From Zychaea mexicana (taxonomy: Eukaryota; Mucoromycota; Mucoromycetes; Mucorales; Lichtheimiaceae): a DNA stretch of 64,000 nucleotides. Below are positions 1-11,671 of the stretch, piece by piece; position 1 is the first letter of the stretch; every line of letters starts with the position of its first letter. Made by a program: the position numbers and the translations under genes. The stretch is from assembly GCF_025766255.1 (NCBI RefSeq), contig NW_026516684.1, positions 1-64,000 on the forward strand, given 5' to 3'. The notes beneath the pieces were generated by a model. That model had not been told where the DNA came from. It was given only the letters and a program-made list of their open reading frames with translations, and ran no database searches.

Positions 1-951
1 AAGGATGACGGTCGTAGGCATGTTGGATGGTAGTTGATTTTGTGTACGGAAGTCGCACTGTGAATGATTCATTGATAGCTTGATAACCTTCGTCATCGCC
101 GATGCAAGCAGATACCAATGACCAGCTTGCTTTGTTTTGTCTTTTTGATTGTGTGTGCAGGTAATATATCTTCGCGTAGAGCTCCTGTCAGTGTGAAAAA
201 GTAAACTTCATATTAGTCTTTGGGTCACTCGTATGTAAAGCTCTATTTTTACATGCCTGACGGATGACCCATTTTGTTTTGCTTATTGCCAACTCGTTTT
301 TATGACTTTACGATTCTTTGCGCCTCTGTAGCAACAGGAACCAACGACTCTATGTGTAGATACAGGTAAACAACGTTAGACATATTTGATTCAATAAAGG
401 CCTGCTGCATGCACAATAGCAAATCATGATCTTCTTATCATTACCTGGCATATATGCTTTTTTAGTGAGCTCTTCTGCGCTGTTAGCTTTGATAAGCTAA
501 GCCGACAGCAGGTTGTGATTTAGTTTGGATATCTTGGATGATCTTGTAAGGTCTTGACAGTGTGTTCGTCAGGAGATAGATTCGTCGTGAGAGTATTTTG
601 AAAAACGAAAAGAAGCTTTCGTGCCGATGCATCCCGCGTGTGCCGTCGAGGTGTTCTGTTGATTTACAAACGGGTATTTTTTTCTAAACTACTAAAAACA
701 TACACTATTAGTTTTTCCAATCATTTGTTGCACTTACCACTCAATGAGGGGACGACTTGGAGCTGAAAAATAGAACATGTGTGATAAAACAGCGAACGAA
801 AGAAATAGAAATTGGGAAAATATGGATTGCAAATTCTTGTAACTGAAAGACCAGATGGATGATGGTTTTCGAAGGCAAAGATTCTGTCTATTTTTGTTAA
901 AGTGCGTTTTAGTTAGTATACTCGTCACATAGTAACAGCGCTTCCTTAATC
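1..951. other. Left-edge region without a recognised gene
   Basis: No reading frame here shows a recognisable domain or a convincing exon chain. The only open frame of any length (minus, 734-928) is a 64-codon frame of ordinary composition. The stretch ends just before minus-strand coding-like sequence at 952, so part of it may be the 3' flank of that unit. Confidence 0.5.
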
Positions 952-1258
952 TTAGCCTACCACATTATCTGCAGAATTCATCGCGTATAATAGCGGTTTC
1001 ACACGTCCAACGCACACGGCGGCCATTAGTCTTGTCGGTTTGGGATCCAGAATGATTCGTTTGATAACATCCAGTTCGACAGCTGTGCATGATCGAGCAC
1101 TAGCTCTTGAGCACGCATATGCCTCGATCGTTGATAAGAGCATGAGAGCTTCTTGCCACCGTGCCGACATTGTATAGTTTTTGTGAGTCTTGATAGCGAT
1201 AGCCTCGGCGCTGATGCTGCTGCTGCTGCTGCTTGGCTTGGGAACTGCTGAAAACCGT
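952..1258 (-). CDS. Possible C-terminal exon of an unidentified gene
   Basis: On the minus strand an acceptor-like tract (ttttcag, near 1260) opens a frame that runs through a serine tract encoded by AGC repeats and then a helix-like segment containing SARWQEALMLLSTIEAYA and VIKRIILDPKPTRLMAAV before its stop at 952. The segment is rich in Ala, Leu and Arg and resembles a helical repeat, but I cannot name a family. The AGC/CAG/GCA repeat keeps all three frames open, so the correct frame is not certain. Upstream minus-strand pieces (1290-2400) also look coding-like but could not be joined into one frame. It could be an intact gene with many introns, a decayed gene, or chance. Confidence 0.25.
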
Positions 1259-1289
1259 GACCATTGCGTGTACCGCTTGTCTTAATTAT

Positions 1290-2400
1290 CAAGGATAGCT
1301 GGATCGATTGTCCGTGTTGCTGGATTCGATGATGACCGCAATTATTGGATATGCTGCTTGCTTAGCAATGTTGGTGTTTGTCCTCGATGGGTTGCCGCCA
1401 AAAAACCCAATGACTGTTGAGTTTGTGGATCGTCTCAGCACAAAATAAGTTGGTTTGATACGAGCGATCCCCCTGGCTTGTTGTGTGTGCTGCGTGTCCA
1501 ACGCTATATCTGTAGGCTTGTCATTTGTTGCCACCAGCCACTAGAAGACCCAAATGACATGTGTTTAAATTTTTCCGTGTGTTGACAGCTGGTATCTTCG
1601 GAATCGGGCTAATTGCTTGTATGGCTGTGCGTGCTGCTGCTCCAGCGCTTGGTGGTTACTGCCACTTGTTGCCGCCGCCATCGAGTCGTAGGTAGTCACG
1701 TAGATAAACGTTTCCATGCATTTTGCTGCGGTGTTGATTATTGATGGTGGCTCACCAGGATGGTCGTACCGTGTGTGCTCCTCAATTTTCTTGTTTCTTC
1801 ATCGCTTGTTGCTTGTGGATGGGCCTTGACATGGTGTAGTCAGTCAGATGGGTTCTTGCTGTATCCAATGTTGAAAGGGGGTGCTCCGTCGCTTATTGTT
1901 GACCAACTTCGTACACTATAGGTCAATCCATTGTTTGTCGCATTTAAAGTTGCTCGCTTGCTTGCTCCTGGTAACTGCAGCCTCACATAAGGGCCGCCAA
2001 ACCCTATGTGCCTCCTCCATGGCCGAGTCCTTCTGCTTTCGCGCTTGAAGATGGATGGTGAAATTGACCATGTCCGTTGACTTGAGTGACAGAAAGAGAC
2101 TGAAACATGGTCGTCCACGTTGGTTCAAGACTTGTCCGATCTTCAAAAAGATTTGTTATCCAGCTTCTCCTTGACTACCATTTGCCGCCTGAGGTTGAAC
2201 TTGGTTGTCTGATGACTTGTGAGATATATGGCAATCAGCTTGATAGTTGTCGCACTATTGCCAATCGTGATCGTGGGATTGATGTATCGATAGCCCCCGC
2301 AAGAAAGTCTTGTGCTTGGTAGGCGTCGCTGTCTTTTGCTCAAAGCATCGTTGATCATGCCAGTTTGGTTCAAGATTCAAAAGGTCGGTTCGACATGGAT
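1290..2400 (-). other. Unresolved coding-like stretch
   Basis: Several short minus-strand open frames of Gln-, Ser- and Arg-rich composition overlap here (for example around 1290-1534, 1916-2146 and 2143-2373), each ended by a stop with no clean splice solution. I could not assemble a protein or recognise a domain. They may belong with the 952-1258 exon or be a degenerate gene. Confidence 0.2.
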
Positions 2401-2440
2401 AAATAGGTAGGGACCAAAGCGGATACTGGATCGACGCCGC

Positions 2441-2911
2441 TTGTTGGAATTGCTTTGTTTATCCGAAGCAACAACTAGTAATCGAAAGACCGCTGTAGAT
2501 ATTGTAAACAATTCCATATTCGGCATTACATACACAAGCAATAAAGGTCACTTGGAACCTTTTGCTATGGGAAAATCGATGATTGCGAAAACCCCACACA
2601 AATACAAATCATACCCACACACACCTCCAACAAGTCCACGAATAGCTACAGAAACGGATACAGAAAATAATGGTAAATTCTAAAAAGTAAAAAAAAAACT
2701 TTTGTACTCGATGTGTATGTTTTTATTTAGACAACGCCATTGACGAGTCACCGAAAAGTGAAGTCAGTAGCAACACATCAACAGAGAATGATACAGGTAA
2801 AGGGAGAAAGTGTTCTTTTGCTTTTATAGGCTTATTTTTGCATTAGTTACTTATACTTTGCCGACTCTTCTGAGGATATCTAGCACAATTGTTTATGCCA
2901 CTACATTCGGA
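2441..2911 (+). CDS. Tentative small Ser/Thr-rich gene, function unknown
   Basis: A plus-strand frame of 80 codons (2441-2683) ends with an acidic Thr/Asn-rich stretch. It is followed by a typical intron (donor gtaaatt near 2674, acceptor tttatttag near 2730), a short exon reading DNAIDESPKSEVSSNTSTEN, a second possible intron (gtaaaggg to gcattag) and a short terminal frame to about 2911. Composition and splice signals favour coding, but no family is recognised and the start is undefined. Its 3' end would overlap the end of the opposite-strand gene at 2893, which argues for caution. Confidence 0.25.
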
Positions 2912-4518
2912 TGACTTGCACGTTTTACAACGCCGTCAATGATGCTTCTTGGCGGTGCTTCTGATGGTTCCGCTTCTGTTTCTGGCTCCTGCAGCTGTGA
3001 TCTATGTGTACCGACGATTGTTTGTTGTTGCTGCCATTGATGATTTAGCACTGGCAAATTTAACATGGCTGTGTAATATTCGCTTCCTCAGGTGTCGGAG
3101 CTGATGATATGGTCGTTGCTAGGATATTTTGCTGATGCTGATGGTGGATGTTGGAAGCCATTTGCAGGCGACAAACTTTTAGCGGAGAATGTTTGGGCAT
3201 CTGGTATGTGTTGCCTTCTGTCCGCCGATCTGTATTGCGCTTCCAGGGACTGGAGTATGTTTCTGTAGCTGTTCTTTATGTTTTTTATCTTTTGGTATTC
3301 TTTCCATGCATTGCAGTAGCATTTGAGGTATTCACATGCTTCGTTGACGAATAAAGCACGTCCCGACCTAGCACATTTCATTGGCCCATACTGTATGTGT
3401 CAAAAAGCTGCTTGATGTCAGGATACAGTACAGTAGGAGGGGGGTTATAAGACCTTCAAAAAAACAATGTAACTGTATGGAGTGATGCGTCAAAGCCTAT
3501 AATTATTATTCATTTGTATGCTCACGCTTAACACGTCTGAACCGCCATGTTGGTTTTTTAATAAGTTTATATTCCCATGTCGTTCCTTGTTTTTGCAAAA
3601 TTTCCTCAACACGTTTTTGTCGTCTTCATCAAACAACAAAGAGTGCGTCACGAAATCGTCTTGAAAAGTCATTTGCTAGGCCATGTCTGCGCGATACTTT
3701 TACTTGGTCCACGAGATGGAATGCTTCCTTTGAAACTTTTGTAGCCATGTATTCTGGATCGTTTCGTGGGTGCTGCGGAAGGGTGTGCAGCTCCTGTTCA
3801 CCGAACCCACGACTTACTTGATCTACTTCAGATACCGTAAGGCAATTTTGATTTTGTTGTACGCTATCGGCTCCATGTACGATACTTTTGTTATCGTCGT
3901 CATCATCAGCAACCGAGTCAGCATCGCTATCATCGTTGCTTGGCTCCAGAGTATAGTCCTCTAGTTCGATTGTATGTACGTTTTTTAGCACTTTTAATAA
4001 TGACATCCTTAGCATTCTTATTTTCCATGCCATTGGATGTTGTGTGCTCTCTATCTTCTACTTCTTGACTGACATGATTCTCATAGGCTTAGTATGTTTT
4101 CAATCACATTATACGAGATACATCCTTGAAAAAAACAGCGCCATGATCCTGCAGCGGTTTCCCTTCTACATTGAGCGCACCAGGAACTAACACATCCTTG
4201 ATTGTGATGATTGCTTGATTTTTCTTTACCTTCATTCCACTTGGATACTCCTGCTGATGGCTGATTCCACCATAAGCCGCAGCTCTAATCATAACTGTAA
4301 GGTGATAAGATTGTGCATCCTTAAGCGATCTTGGTCAATACACACCCTGCTTGTGACAGGAGGATAATCGAAAGTCGATTCACGTACTATTGTCATTGTG
4401 ATCCACCATCATTTTTTTGTTACATAGTTTCCAACAGTGAATGCGCCAATTTCTGCTGCTGTTTTGAAGCATTAAACCATTTTTCGATGAGTGTCCTTAC
4501 AAAATACATGAGAGACAT
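2893..4518 (-). CDS. Uncharacterised multi-exon protein
   Basis: I do not recognise this protein. A start codon at 4516-4518 opens an exon containing RTLIEKWFNASKQQQKLAHS. It splices in phase (donor gtaacaaa, acceptor ccttacag near 4292) into a segment with MIRAAAYGGISHQQE, then across a 42-bp intron-like gap to an acidic exon (EVEDREHTTSNGMENKN). A middle exon is Asp-rich (SVADDDDDNKS). A later exon (3519-3680) joins through a clean gtgagc donor and acatacag acceptor to a Lys/Tyr-rich exon containing EYLKCYCNAWKEYQKIKN. The last exon ends with SIIDGVVKRASHPNVVA at 2893. An in-frame TGA at 3088-3090 is removed if an intron from gtttgtcg to attacacag is used. The join near 3960-3990 needs an unusually short intron or a frameshift, so a pseudogene is possible. 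Confidence 0.45.
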
Positions 4519-5149
4519 TGGAAATGGGGAATGATTTCATATTTATTTGCACGCCATAAGTGAATGATGTGATTTAGTCGGATGGTGGCATTTTACAATT
4601 TAGCAACACGGTATATAGAAATCCAGTAAGACATCCGAAAGATATTATAATAACATGGACGCTTGTCTGCAAGGGACTCATTGTTGCCGTCACTGATGCG
4701 ACTCACAACGTATTAAGGTGTAACGCCATATAAATAGTACATAAACGAGAGCTACAGTCGAACTCTTCAGATTTCACATCCGTTAACTTTCAATCCTCGC
4801 TATTTTCAAAGCTTTTTGGAGTCTTCGACGGTTGTGTTATTGCGCGGATCATCCCGCTTCTTTATAGACAGAAGAATGTGGCACATACTCAATGAAACGG
4901 AGTCACTTTGAAACCGCGTGCATTTACATGAAATTCAATTTTTGTACATAGTTTAATGCAATATAGTAAAAAAAAAAAGAGCATTGTTGTATTATTGATT
5001 ATGTGAATAGTTTAGATGTATGCGTTGTGTGTGGTGTTCTGAGTGTTAATTTTGTTGGATGGTATATGAATTAATTAGGATGAGGTGCTATACTACGCGT
5101 GTGCTGTGTGTTTTGAAAGGAAAGAGAAAAGAGAATCCAATAATAATAT

Positions 5150-8100
5150 CTAGACTGCTGTTGGCTGGAATGTGGTAACAAGTTGGAAAACATATTGAAA
5201 GTCTGGTTTGAAGGGATGCGCCATGCAGCCATGAATGATTGGCGCAAATAAGCCTGGTGACGTTACACTGCTGGTGAACTGTAAGCATCGCATGTGTTCG
5301 CCGGCTAGGATCTGAACCAGCTCACCCTAAATAGTAGGTTTTCAAATTATCAATAATCAGTTTCATTTTTCTTAAATTCTGTTTCTGTGAAGAGAACTTA
5401 CCGATTCAGCGTGCCGCACTTCGATAAATCGAGGATCGAATGCAACAACATACGGATAACAAAACGCGATGGATTGAGGCGTGCCTTCCCACTCGATCCA
5501 CGAGTTCTTGATCAGCGTACCGTGACTATCCACCAAGAAAGCAAATGCATCGTAGCACAGCAGATAATGTCCACCGCAACGGAACATACCCAATGGCTTG
5601 ATATCATCACCTCGTTGCACAAGAGGTGCAAAGTCCGGATGCTTAACGTCTGGCAGATTGCGATTCATCGTCAGATGTTCTGGATCGATAATTTCGAAAC
5701 CACGTGTGCATACGACGACAACGCGTGCTTTTAATAAATGTACAGCGGAAGAATCGGCACCAATGTAGAATTCCTATTTTTTTTCGTGATTTCCGCATCA
5801 GTTCACCGGAAACTGTTCCAAGTTGTGGATTTTTTTTACCTTGTATACATGGAACCAAGCTGGTGGTTGTTTGATATTGAAGAGGCCTGATTTCGTGGCA
5901 AGATACTTTGCGTTCTTTGGATGGCGCAAATCGCCGCATACGGGCTCATATGCACGAAAATGACTTTAAAAGTCTAGCATTAGAACATCAAAAGGTTCTA
6001 GAAGGATAACTCTTTTGGTTTTTTTGCCCAGTATGCTCACAGCTGAATACATACCTATCCATACCGCGTCGTTTCATGGCAACTACTAGCGTTCTACCGT
6101 TGCATACTCCCGCATAGAAATATGAAATGTGTTGAGCAATTTTCTGGCTTGGTTGAACAGGACTTTTGCTGCTGCTGCTATTGTTGTTATTGCTAGAAGC
6201 TGTGGGGTCAAGCCCTTGTAATGCATATGCATACAGTGTTTTGTCTGAGAAAAAGAAGGGCATCTCGTGGTTATTACCCAACGATCGAGGATCTCTTACG
6301 TTTATCATGCTAGTTTACCTGCCAACACAACTAGAATATGGTTTGCCTCCAATACAGCAATTTGATGAACATCCGATAGCGAAAGGACCTGCCGCGTGCT
6401 ACTCGTATCCCCTTCCACACCCATGTAAACGCCCAAATTGGTACCAATTGCAATCATGCGGATACCGTTGGCTCCCTCTACGTAATCATGGATCACAATT
6501 AGAATCGCTTTTGGACCAAAGAAAAGAAAACATGTCCTTACCGAACGGTATAGAGCAAGTGACTTTGCCGTGATTCAAAGCTGTATGCGATCCTGCGCCT
6601 GCAAAATGAGTATCGCTCAGCGTACGGATTTCAAAGACCTGGCGCTCCGGATGTGCATGCTCCAACGAAGCTTTAGCTTCCACAATCTTTTCCTTCCATG
6701 CCATGCGAGCCAACGAGTTTTCAGCATAGAGAAGATAGTCGCCGCCATGTCGTCCAAGATGGTGAATAAGCATTGGACAGTGGCCACTGTTAGTAGCCGT
6801 ACTGATACCAAACCCAGTGGGTGATGTGACTGACGATTGAAGTTGGTGTTGCTGTTGCGGGGATGTTGCTGTTGAGGCAGTGCTTGACATTTGTCGCAAG
6901 CCCACAGCAAAGCCTTCCGTTGCTTCCTGAGCCTGCAGCAGTGCAAGCGGAATGGGCTTTTTAGAGATATGGTATTCGACCTCACTGCTCGATGAGGATC
7001 CTTTTCTTGATTTCGTCATGAGCAGTAAATGATCAAACAAGAACACCTGCAATTCGATCGTTTCAACACCCATATGCGACCGTCGTGTCAATGGACCTTC
7101 ATGCAAAAGTTGTCGTTCTGGATCCAGAAGCTGCAGTTGGTTGTACGAATCTTCTTCACCGGGCTTGTACCGAATTGCATCGTTGATCTGGCGGAGACGT
7201 AAAGCTTTTTTGGTCTCCTCTGTGCCTTCGTCCATGCACGTGGCCACTTCGCGCAAAATGTAGCTGCATGAATTCAGATATGCCTTGTCGGGATGATCGT
7301 CGTCCGTCTTTTTCAAGATGGCCCCAATCAATAACGGATAGCGCTGCAATCGCGTTACTGGAAGAATCAAAAAGTGGCGGAACGGAAGCTTTCTGCATTC
7401 GGCCTTCTTTTCTGTGTCGTGGATAAAGTTATGGAAAAGTATGTTCTTGCTGGATTCCTGTTTCACTGCATACTCGGCTAAAATGACCTGGGGACCGTAC
7501 TGGCTGTATGTATCCATAAAAGAGGGTAAGTGCTTCAGGAAGACATCGCCCACATGGCCAACAAAACCACCTTGGCTTTCGCTTTGGCGATCGCGCAAGT
7601 CCCGGCACAGATCGCGGTGGATGGCTAATAGGTCTTTGTAGTTGTTGAATACGTTGTCGCAAAACTCGTCACGTATGTCGACATCCAGGCATTGGGCTGT
7701 TCGTAATGGCTTTGCGAATAGCTAAAGTTGATGTACGTGTCTCTTGTTAGATCTGTTGATACACTTATTTTTTTACTCAGTTACCGTTTCCTGTCAAGTA
7801 CCTCGTCGAGCAAATTCAGATCTCTGACATAATCTTCTTCGGTATAGATGATTTCATGGATAGCCTCCTGCCGTGCAATTTCTTGTTTGGGAGTATTCAA
7901 GAGCACTTCACGAGACATTGTAGCAGACCATGCACGCGAGAGAGTCTATAATTTAATAGGAGGAGGAGCGAGAGGGAGGGGGTGATTACGGGAGTTAGGT
8001 CCTTCGCGTACCCAACAGAACGGTACGATCTATCATCTACTTACGGTATCATGCGAAGACGTTATGGACGAAGATGTCATTGACTTCATCGAGCTATGTC

Positions 8101-9656
8101 GTCCAAGTCCTTCATCCTTGGTTTTCTACATATTGGCAAAAACGCGGCCATTAGCATTGGCACCAGGTAAATTATGCCGACCCATGCGAAAAAATTGAGC
8201 TTATCCATTCACCTTTTCCTTGCTATCATCTTCCCCATCCTCTTCATTGTTATCTTCGACATCTCGATTTGGACACAGTGGCGCATAGCAGCCTCCTTGG
8301 CCAGGTAGACATGATTGAGTGTAACAACGTGTCAATGGCGTAAAAACGCCCTGGGGAATCTCTGGATCCTCCTCCAACAAGGTGTATACTTCATACTCCG
8401 ATGGATAAAGTGTATTTCTCTTGAGAGACTTTTCCGAGTACGAGATGGGGCCGATCAGGGGTGGAGAGGTGCGTACCAATGCTCGTGCGACCAGTAACGC
8501 ATTGGCATCCGATATCCCGCCGGGCAAAAAGGATTGAATGAGTTGCTAATAGTGGACATCCAAGGGTTGTTAGAGGTTGGTTCTATTCATCTAGCATTAT
8601 CCTAAGTCTAATACCCGTCTCGCCATTCACTAGATCACAAACCATAATCGATTCCGTAAATTGAAAAAAGAAGGATACTCACTGTAGCTTCTTGGCCAGT
8701 AAAACTTAATGGATACTCAATTGAACAAAAGATCTTGCGATGCTTGTTCAAATGGCGTACTTCAATGACCAGTTTTTGACCTAGTTCAGACAGCAACGAA
8801 TAGTCTGGAAATGCTAGCAAAGGCGCAACCATCGATTGCTCCTCCTCTCCCTCGTCTTTGTGTTCTCTTTTAGCGCTGTTAGGAGCACTTTGATTGATGG
8901 GCGATAGCAAAGCATCGTGAATACTCCTTGGACCACCCATCACTGAGGTAGGAGAAGTGGGTGTCGAATGCTGATTGTTTAACGAGCTCGTGCGAGGCAT
9001 AAAGGCGGTATCGGTAGATGGCGTGTGTTGATGACGATGTTGCTGCTGCTGCTGCTGCTGTTCAGGTCTTTGTGCAATACTGAGCAACGACGGAGACATG
9101 GGCGGTGACAGTGAATTCGCAGGCGTTGTTTCTTCCTGTACTGAAGGTGGTGATGGTTGTTGTTGTGGAGAAGATGGCATAGTGAGGCTCACCTTGTCCT
9201 GTGGTTGCTGTTGCTGTTGCTGCTGCTGCTGGTGTTGTTGTTGCGTGTCAAATGGTCGAGCATAGGCATAGTTTTCTAGTAAGGGCGAATAACCGGTATA
9301 AGATTCTCCGTCTTCTGTAGGACACAGTGAGTCTCGACTAATATTACGGTCTTGGTCCCGGGCCTTTTTCATTTATTAAAAAAATTTGGGAGAGAGAGAG
9401 AGAGAGAGTGGGCATATCACTTGTCAACAACACATATCTCGAGCCTTTTTTTTTGTTCCATGAAGCATATTATATTAACCTCGTTTCCATTCTGTTTGGT
9501 AGCATTTTTGGGCGCGTCGTTCAAGGTAAATGCCTCGACTTTTTGGTCATCTCCGGAGAGTTCGTGGATGAATGCATCGAGATCGTTATAAAGCGCTTCG
9601 AGGGCAGGGGATTTGTTTGAAGAATCACTGTTATTGCGTCGATGGTGCTGAGACAT
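5150..9656 (-). CDS. Rho1 guanine nucleotide exchange factor, Rom2/Rgf type
   Basis: This is a multi-domain RhoGEF of the fungal Rom2/Rgf family, which loads GTP on Rho1 at the plasma membrane to drive cell-wall synthesis and the integrity MAP-kinase pathway. From the start at 9656 come a Ser-rich N-terminus, a glutamine tract (CAG repeats near 9040 and 9200-9240), a DEP-like segment (GVFTPLTRCY and GQGGCYAPLCP, 8201-8550), the DH domain (about 7950-7150, with EEDYVRDLNLLDE and LPVTRLQRYPLLIGAILKKT), a PH domain (about 7110-6640, EGPLTRRSHMGVETIELQVF) and a C-terminal CNH domain (6590-5150). The last exon, short and easily missed, begins ELVQILAGEHMRCLQ and stops at 5150. About twelve exons are visible. 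A divergent paralogue lies at 15.3-20.2 kb with matching intron positions in the CNH part. Family assignment is firm; which of the paralogues matches Rom2 is not decided. Confidence 0.9.
9040..9245 (-). repeat. CAG-type polyglutamine tracts in the RhoGEF
   Basis: Two runs of CAG/CAA codons (around 9040-9062 and 9198-9245 on the minus strand) encode polyglutamine stretches interrupted by His in the N-terminal, presumably disordered part of the RhoGEF. Such tracts vary in length between strains in many fungi. Confidence 0.8.
9390..9409. repeat. (GA)n microsatellite
   Basis: About ten GA units lie in the first intron of the minus-strand RhoGEF, between its first two coding exons. Confidence 0.85.
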
Positions 9657-11671
9657 TGTTGTTGACGTAGTTCATGAAGGAGCGGCGTGGGGGATAAGGG
9701 GGTTTATTTTTTCGAAATGTTGCTGGTGTTATCGTTGTTGGAAACGAAGTGAAAGTTCAAGTAAAAGAAGAGAAGTGAAAAAATAAAGATAGGCTATTCC
9801 AGGAACGTTTTTTCTGGTTAAACAGTGGAGCCGGAGTTAGTGATGGATGAAATAAGAGAGGACCATGTAGTTTGTATCTCTCTTGGCTGCGTCTCCACAG
9901 CCACGATCACTTTACATGTATACTGTACATGAAAATTATGTCATGCGTCAAGGGGTGCGTGCAAGGAGAATCATGCTTCTTATTGGCTATTCCTTTTAAT
10001 TCACAGTGGCTCTTTTTCCTTTATTGTTTCAAGCCAAGAAGAGGTGAAGGACAGCAACTCAATCAAAAAGACTGTTTTTTTGTTGCACATTTTAAAATGA
10101 TGCAAACGTGTTGAATGTTATCTGAGCAATCTTGCCCGCATCAGTCCGACATAAAACCCGTTTTCTATTCTTTCTTGGCATCTAATAATAATAATAATAA
10201 TAATGATATGCTCATATCCAGTTTGGTTTAAATTTCAGATGGGTGCATTTAAGGTTTTCTAGTGCGCAGCCCAGACATTAACTGGCCATGACTTCTTCTT
10301 CTTCCTCTCCACCACTAAGTAACCTCCTTTTCTTTTACTTTTAATGCATGCACTTTGTTCATGCATGATCAAGGAACACTTTGCAAAAAAGAAAAGACTA
10401 GCAGCAAATGCTTTTATTCGCTGGACCATCTCTTTTCCTCCTCTTTTAAACAATCAATAGACCTTGTCATCATCATATCCTTCCCTGAATACTTTGTCCG
10501 TTTGCATTTCAAGGAGTCGTTAATATAATTTTGCACATAAGGATTTTGTAGTGCCTCGAGATTTCCAGATACTCAGCAACTACCATTGTTACAAGCGCAG
10601 TATAGCAACCGCTCTATGCAAAACGCGTGCTAAGTCTTTTTATATCCAAGCAACGTGATTCTTTGTGTAACAAATGCTGCAGGGGGGAAAGTAACTCTAG
10701 AAGCACAGTTTTTCCGTGATATCTAGAGTACTTGAAAAAAGAAGAGGAAGAAGAGGAAGAGGCAGAGGTGCGGGAATAAAAATCTGGCCCTGTGACACAG
10801 TGCTATGATACGATGACGAGATTCGATGTACGCTATGTGCATAAAAGACAGGGCGATCCCATTGTATCAAGTGTGGCGTACCCGCTTAGCAAACACGTTG
10901 TGCACGTCCTATATACAATTATTTATGGTTGTTAACATCCGTAACTCAAGTCACACATGTATACTACATAAGTATCATAAAGTAAAATTCATCGCGAATG
11001 CTATTTTTTTAGGTGTCCGGATATCTTTTTACTGCCGTATGAGAAAATAACCAATGATCAGAGATGAGAACTCGATTGAGAGGGATACTTATCTGCATGA
11101 TAATTCGTTTACATTGACATAGAAGATGGTCTCAAGGTATTAAAGATACACTCACAGTTGTACTAGTACATCATGAGCGTAATCGAGGAATATTGTCGTA
11201 CAATCAGAACAGTCCGAGAGGTATATTTGGTATACTCGTTGAATTTTTTTTGCTTGACTAGTATTATCTTATGCCGAGTATTACTATTTTTTTGCACGCA
11301 TAATTAACGGCATCCCACATCAAAGCTACGGCTAAGACAGATCCAATCGGTGCATAGCATATTCACGTTGAAACCCATCCACAATTTCATATTATTGATA
11401 TGCATTCCTTCCACGCAATAGCTCCCTCTGTTGTGCTTTCAATGCAAGAGGATCCATTGAATGCTCCTGTATTCCCTTTATTGGAGTTGTTAATAGCACC
11501 ATTATACTACTACTATCAAAACTATAGGCATAATACTTTCTATGTATGACAGCATTTCATCTTGTTACTTATCAAGGGCCGCCGCCGGTCATGCGGAGCT
11601 TTGTCATATGATTTTGAGTTTGTTCCGATGAGAAGGGCCCCACAGCTACTTTTCCTTCCCTTTCCCCACAA
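9657..11671. other. Intergenic region between RhoGEF and RING protein
   Basis: No convincing gene is visible. Open frames on both strands are short, low in complexity and lack splice-linked partners. The left end is the upstream region of the minus-strand RhoGEF and the right end, including the pyrimidine-rich tract at 11650-11668, is the likely promoter and leader of the RING gene. A short (ATA)n repeat lies near 10187-10205 and a purine-rich tract at 10735-10775. Confidence 0.55.

Noticed and set aside
5300..5330. tRNA-like B-box (GGTTCAGATCC) on the minus strand
   Set aside because: The bases encode the conserved ELVQILAGEH start of the last RhoGEF exon; no cloverleaf can be drawn.
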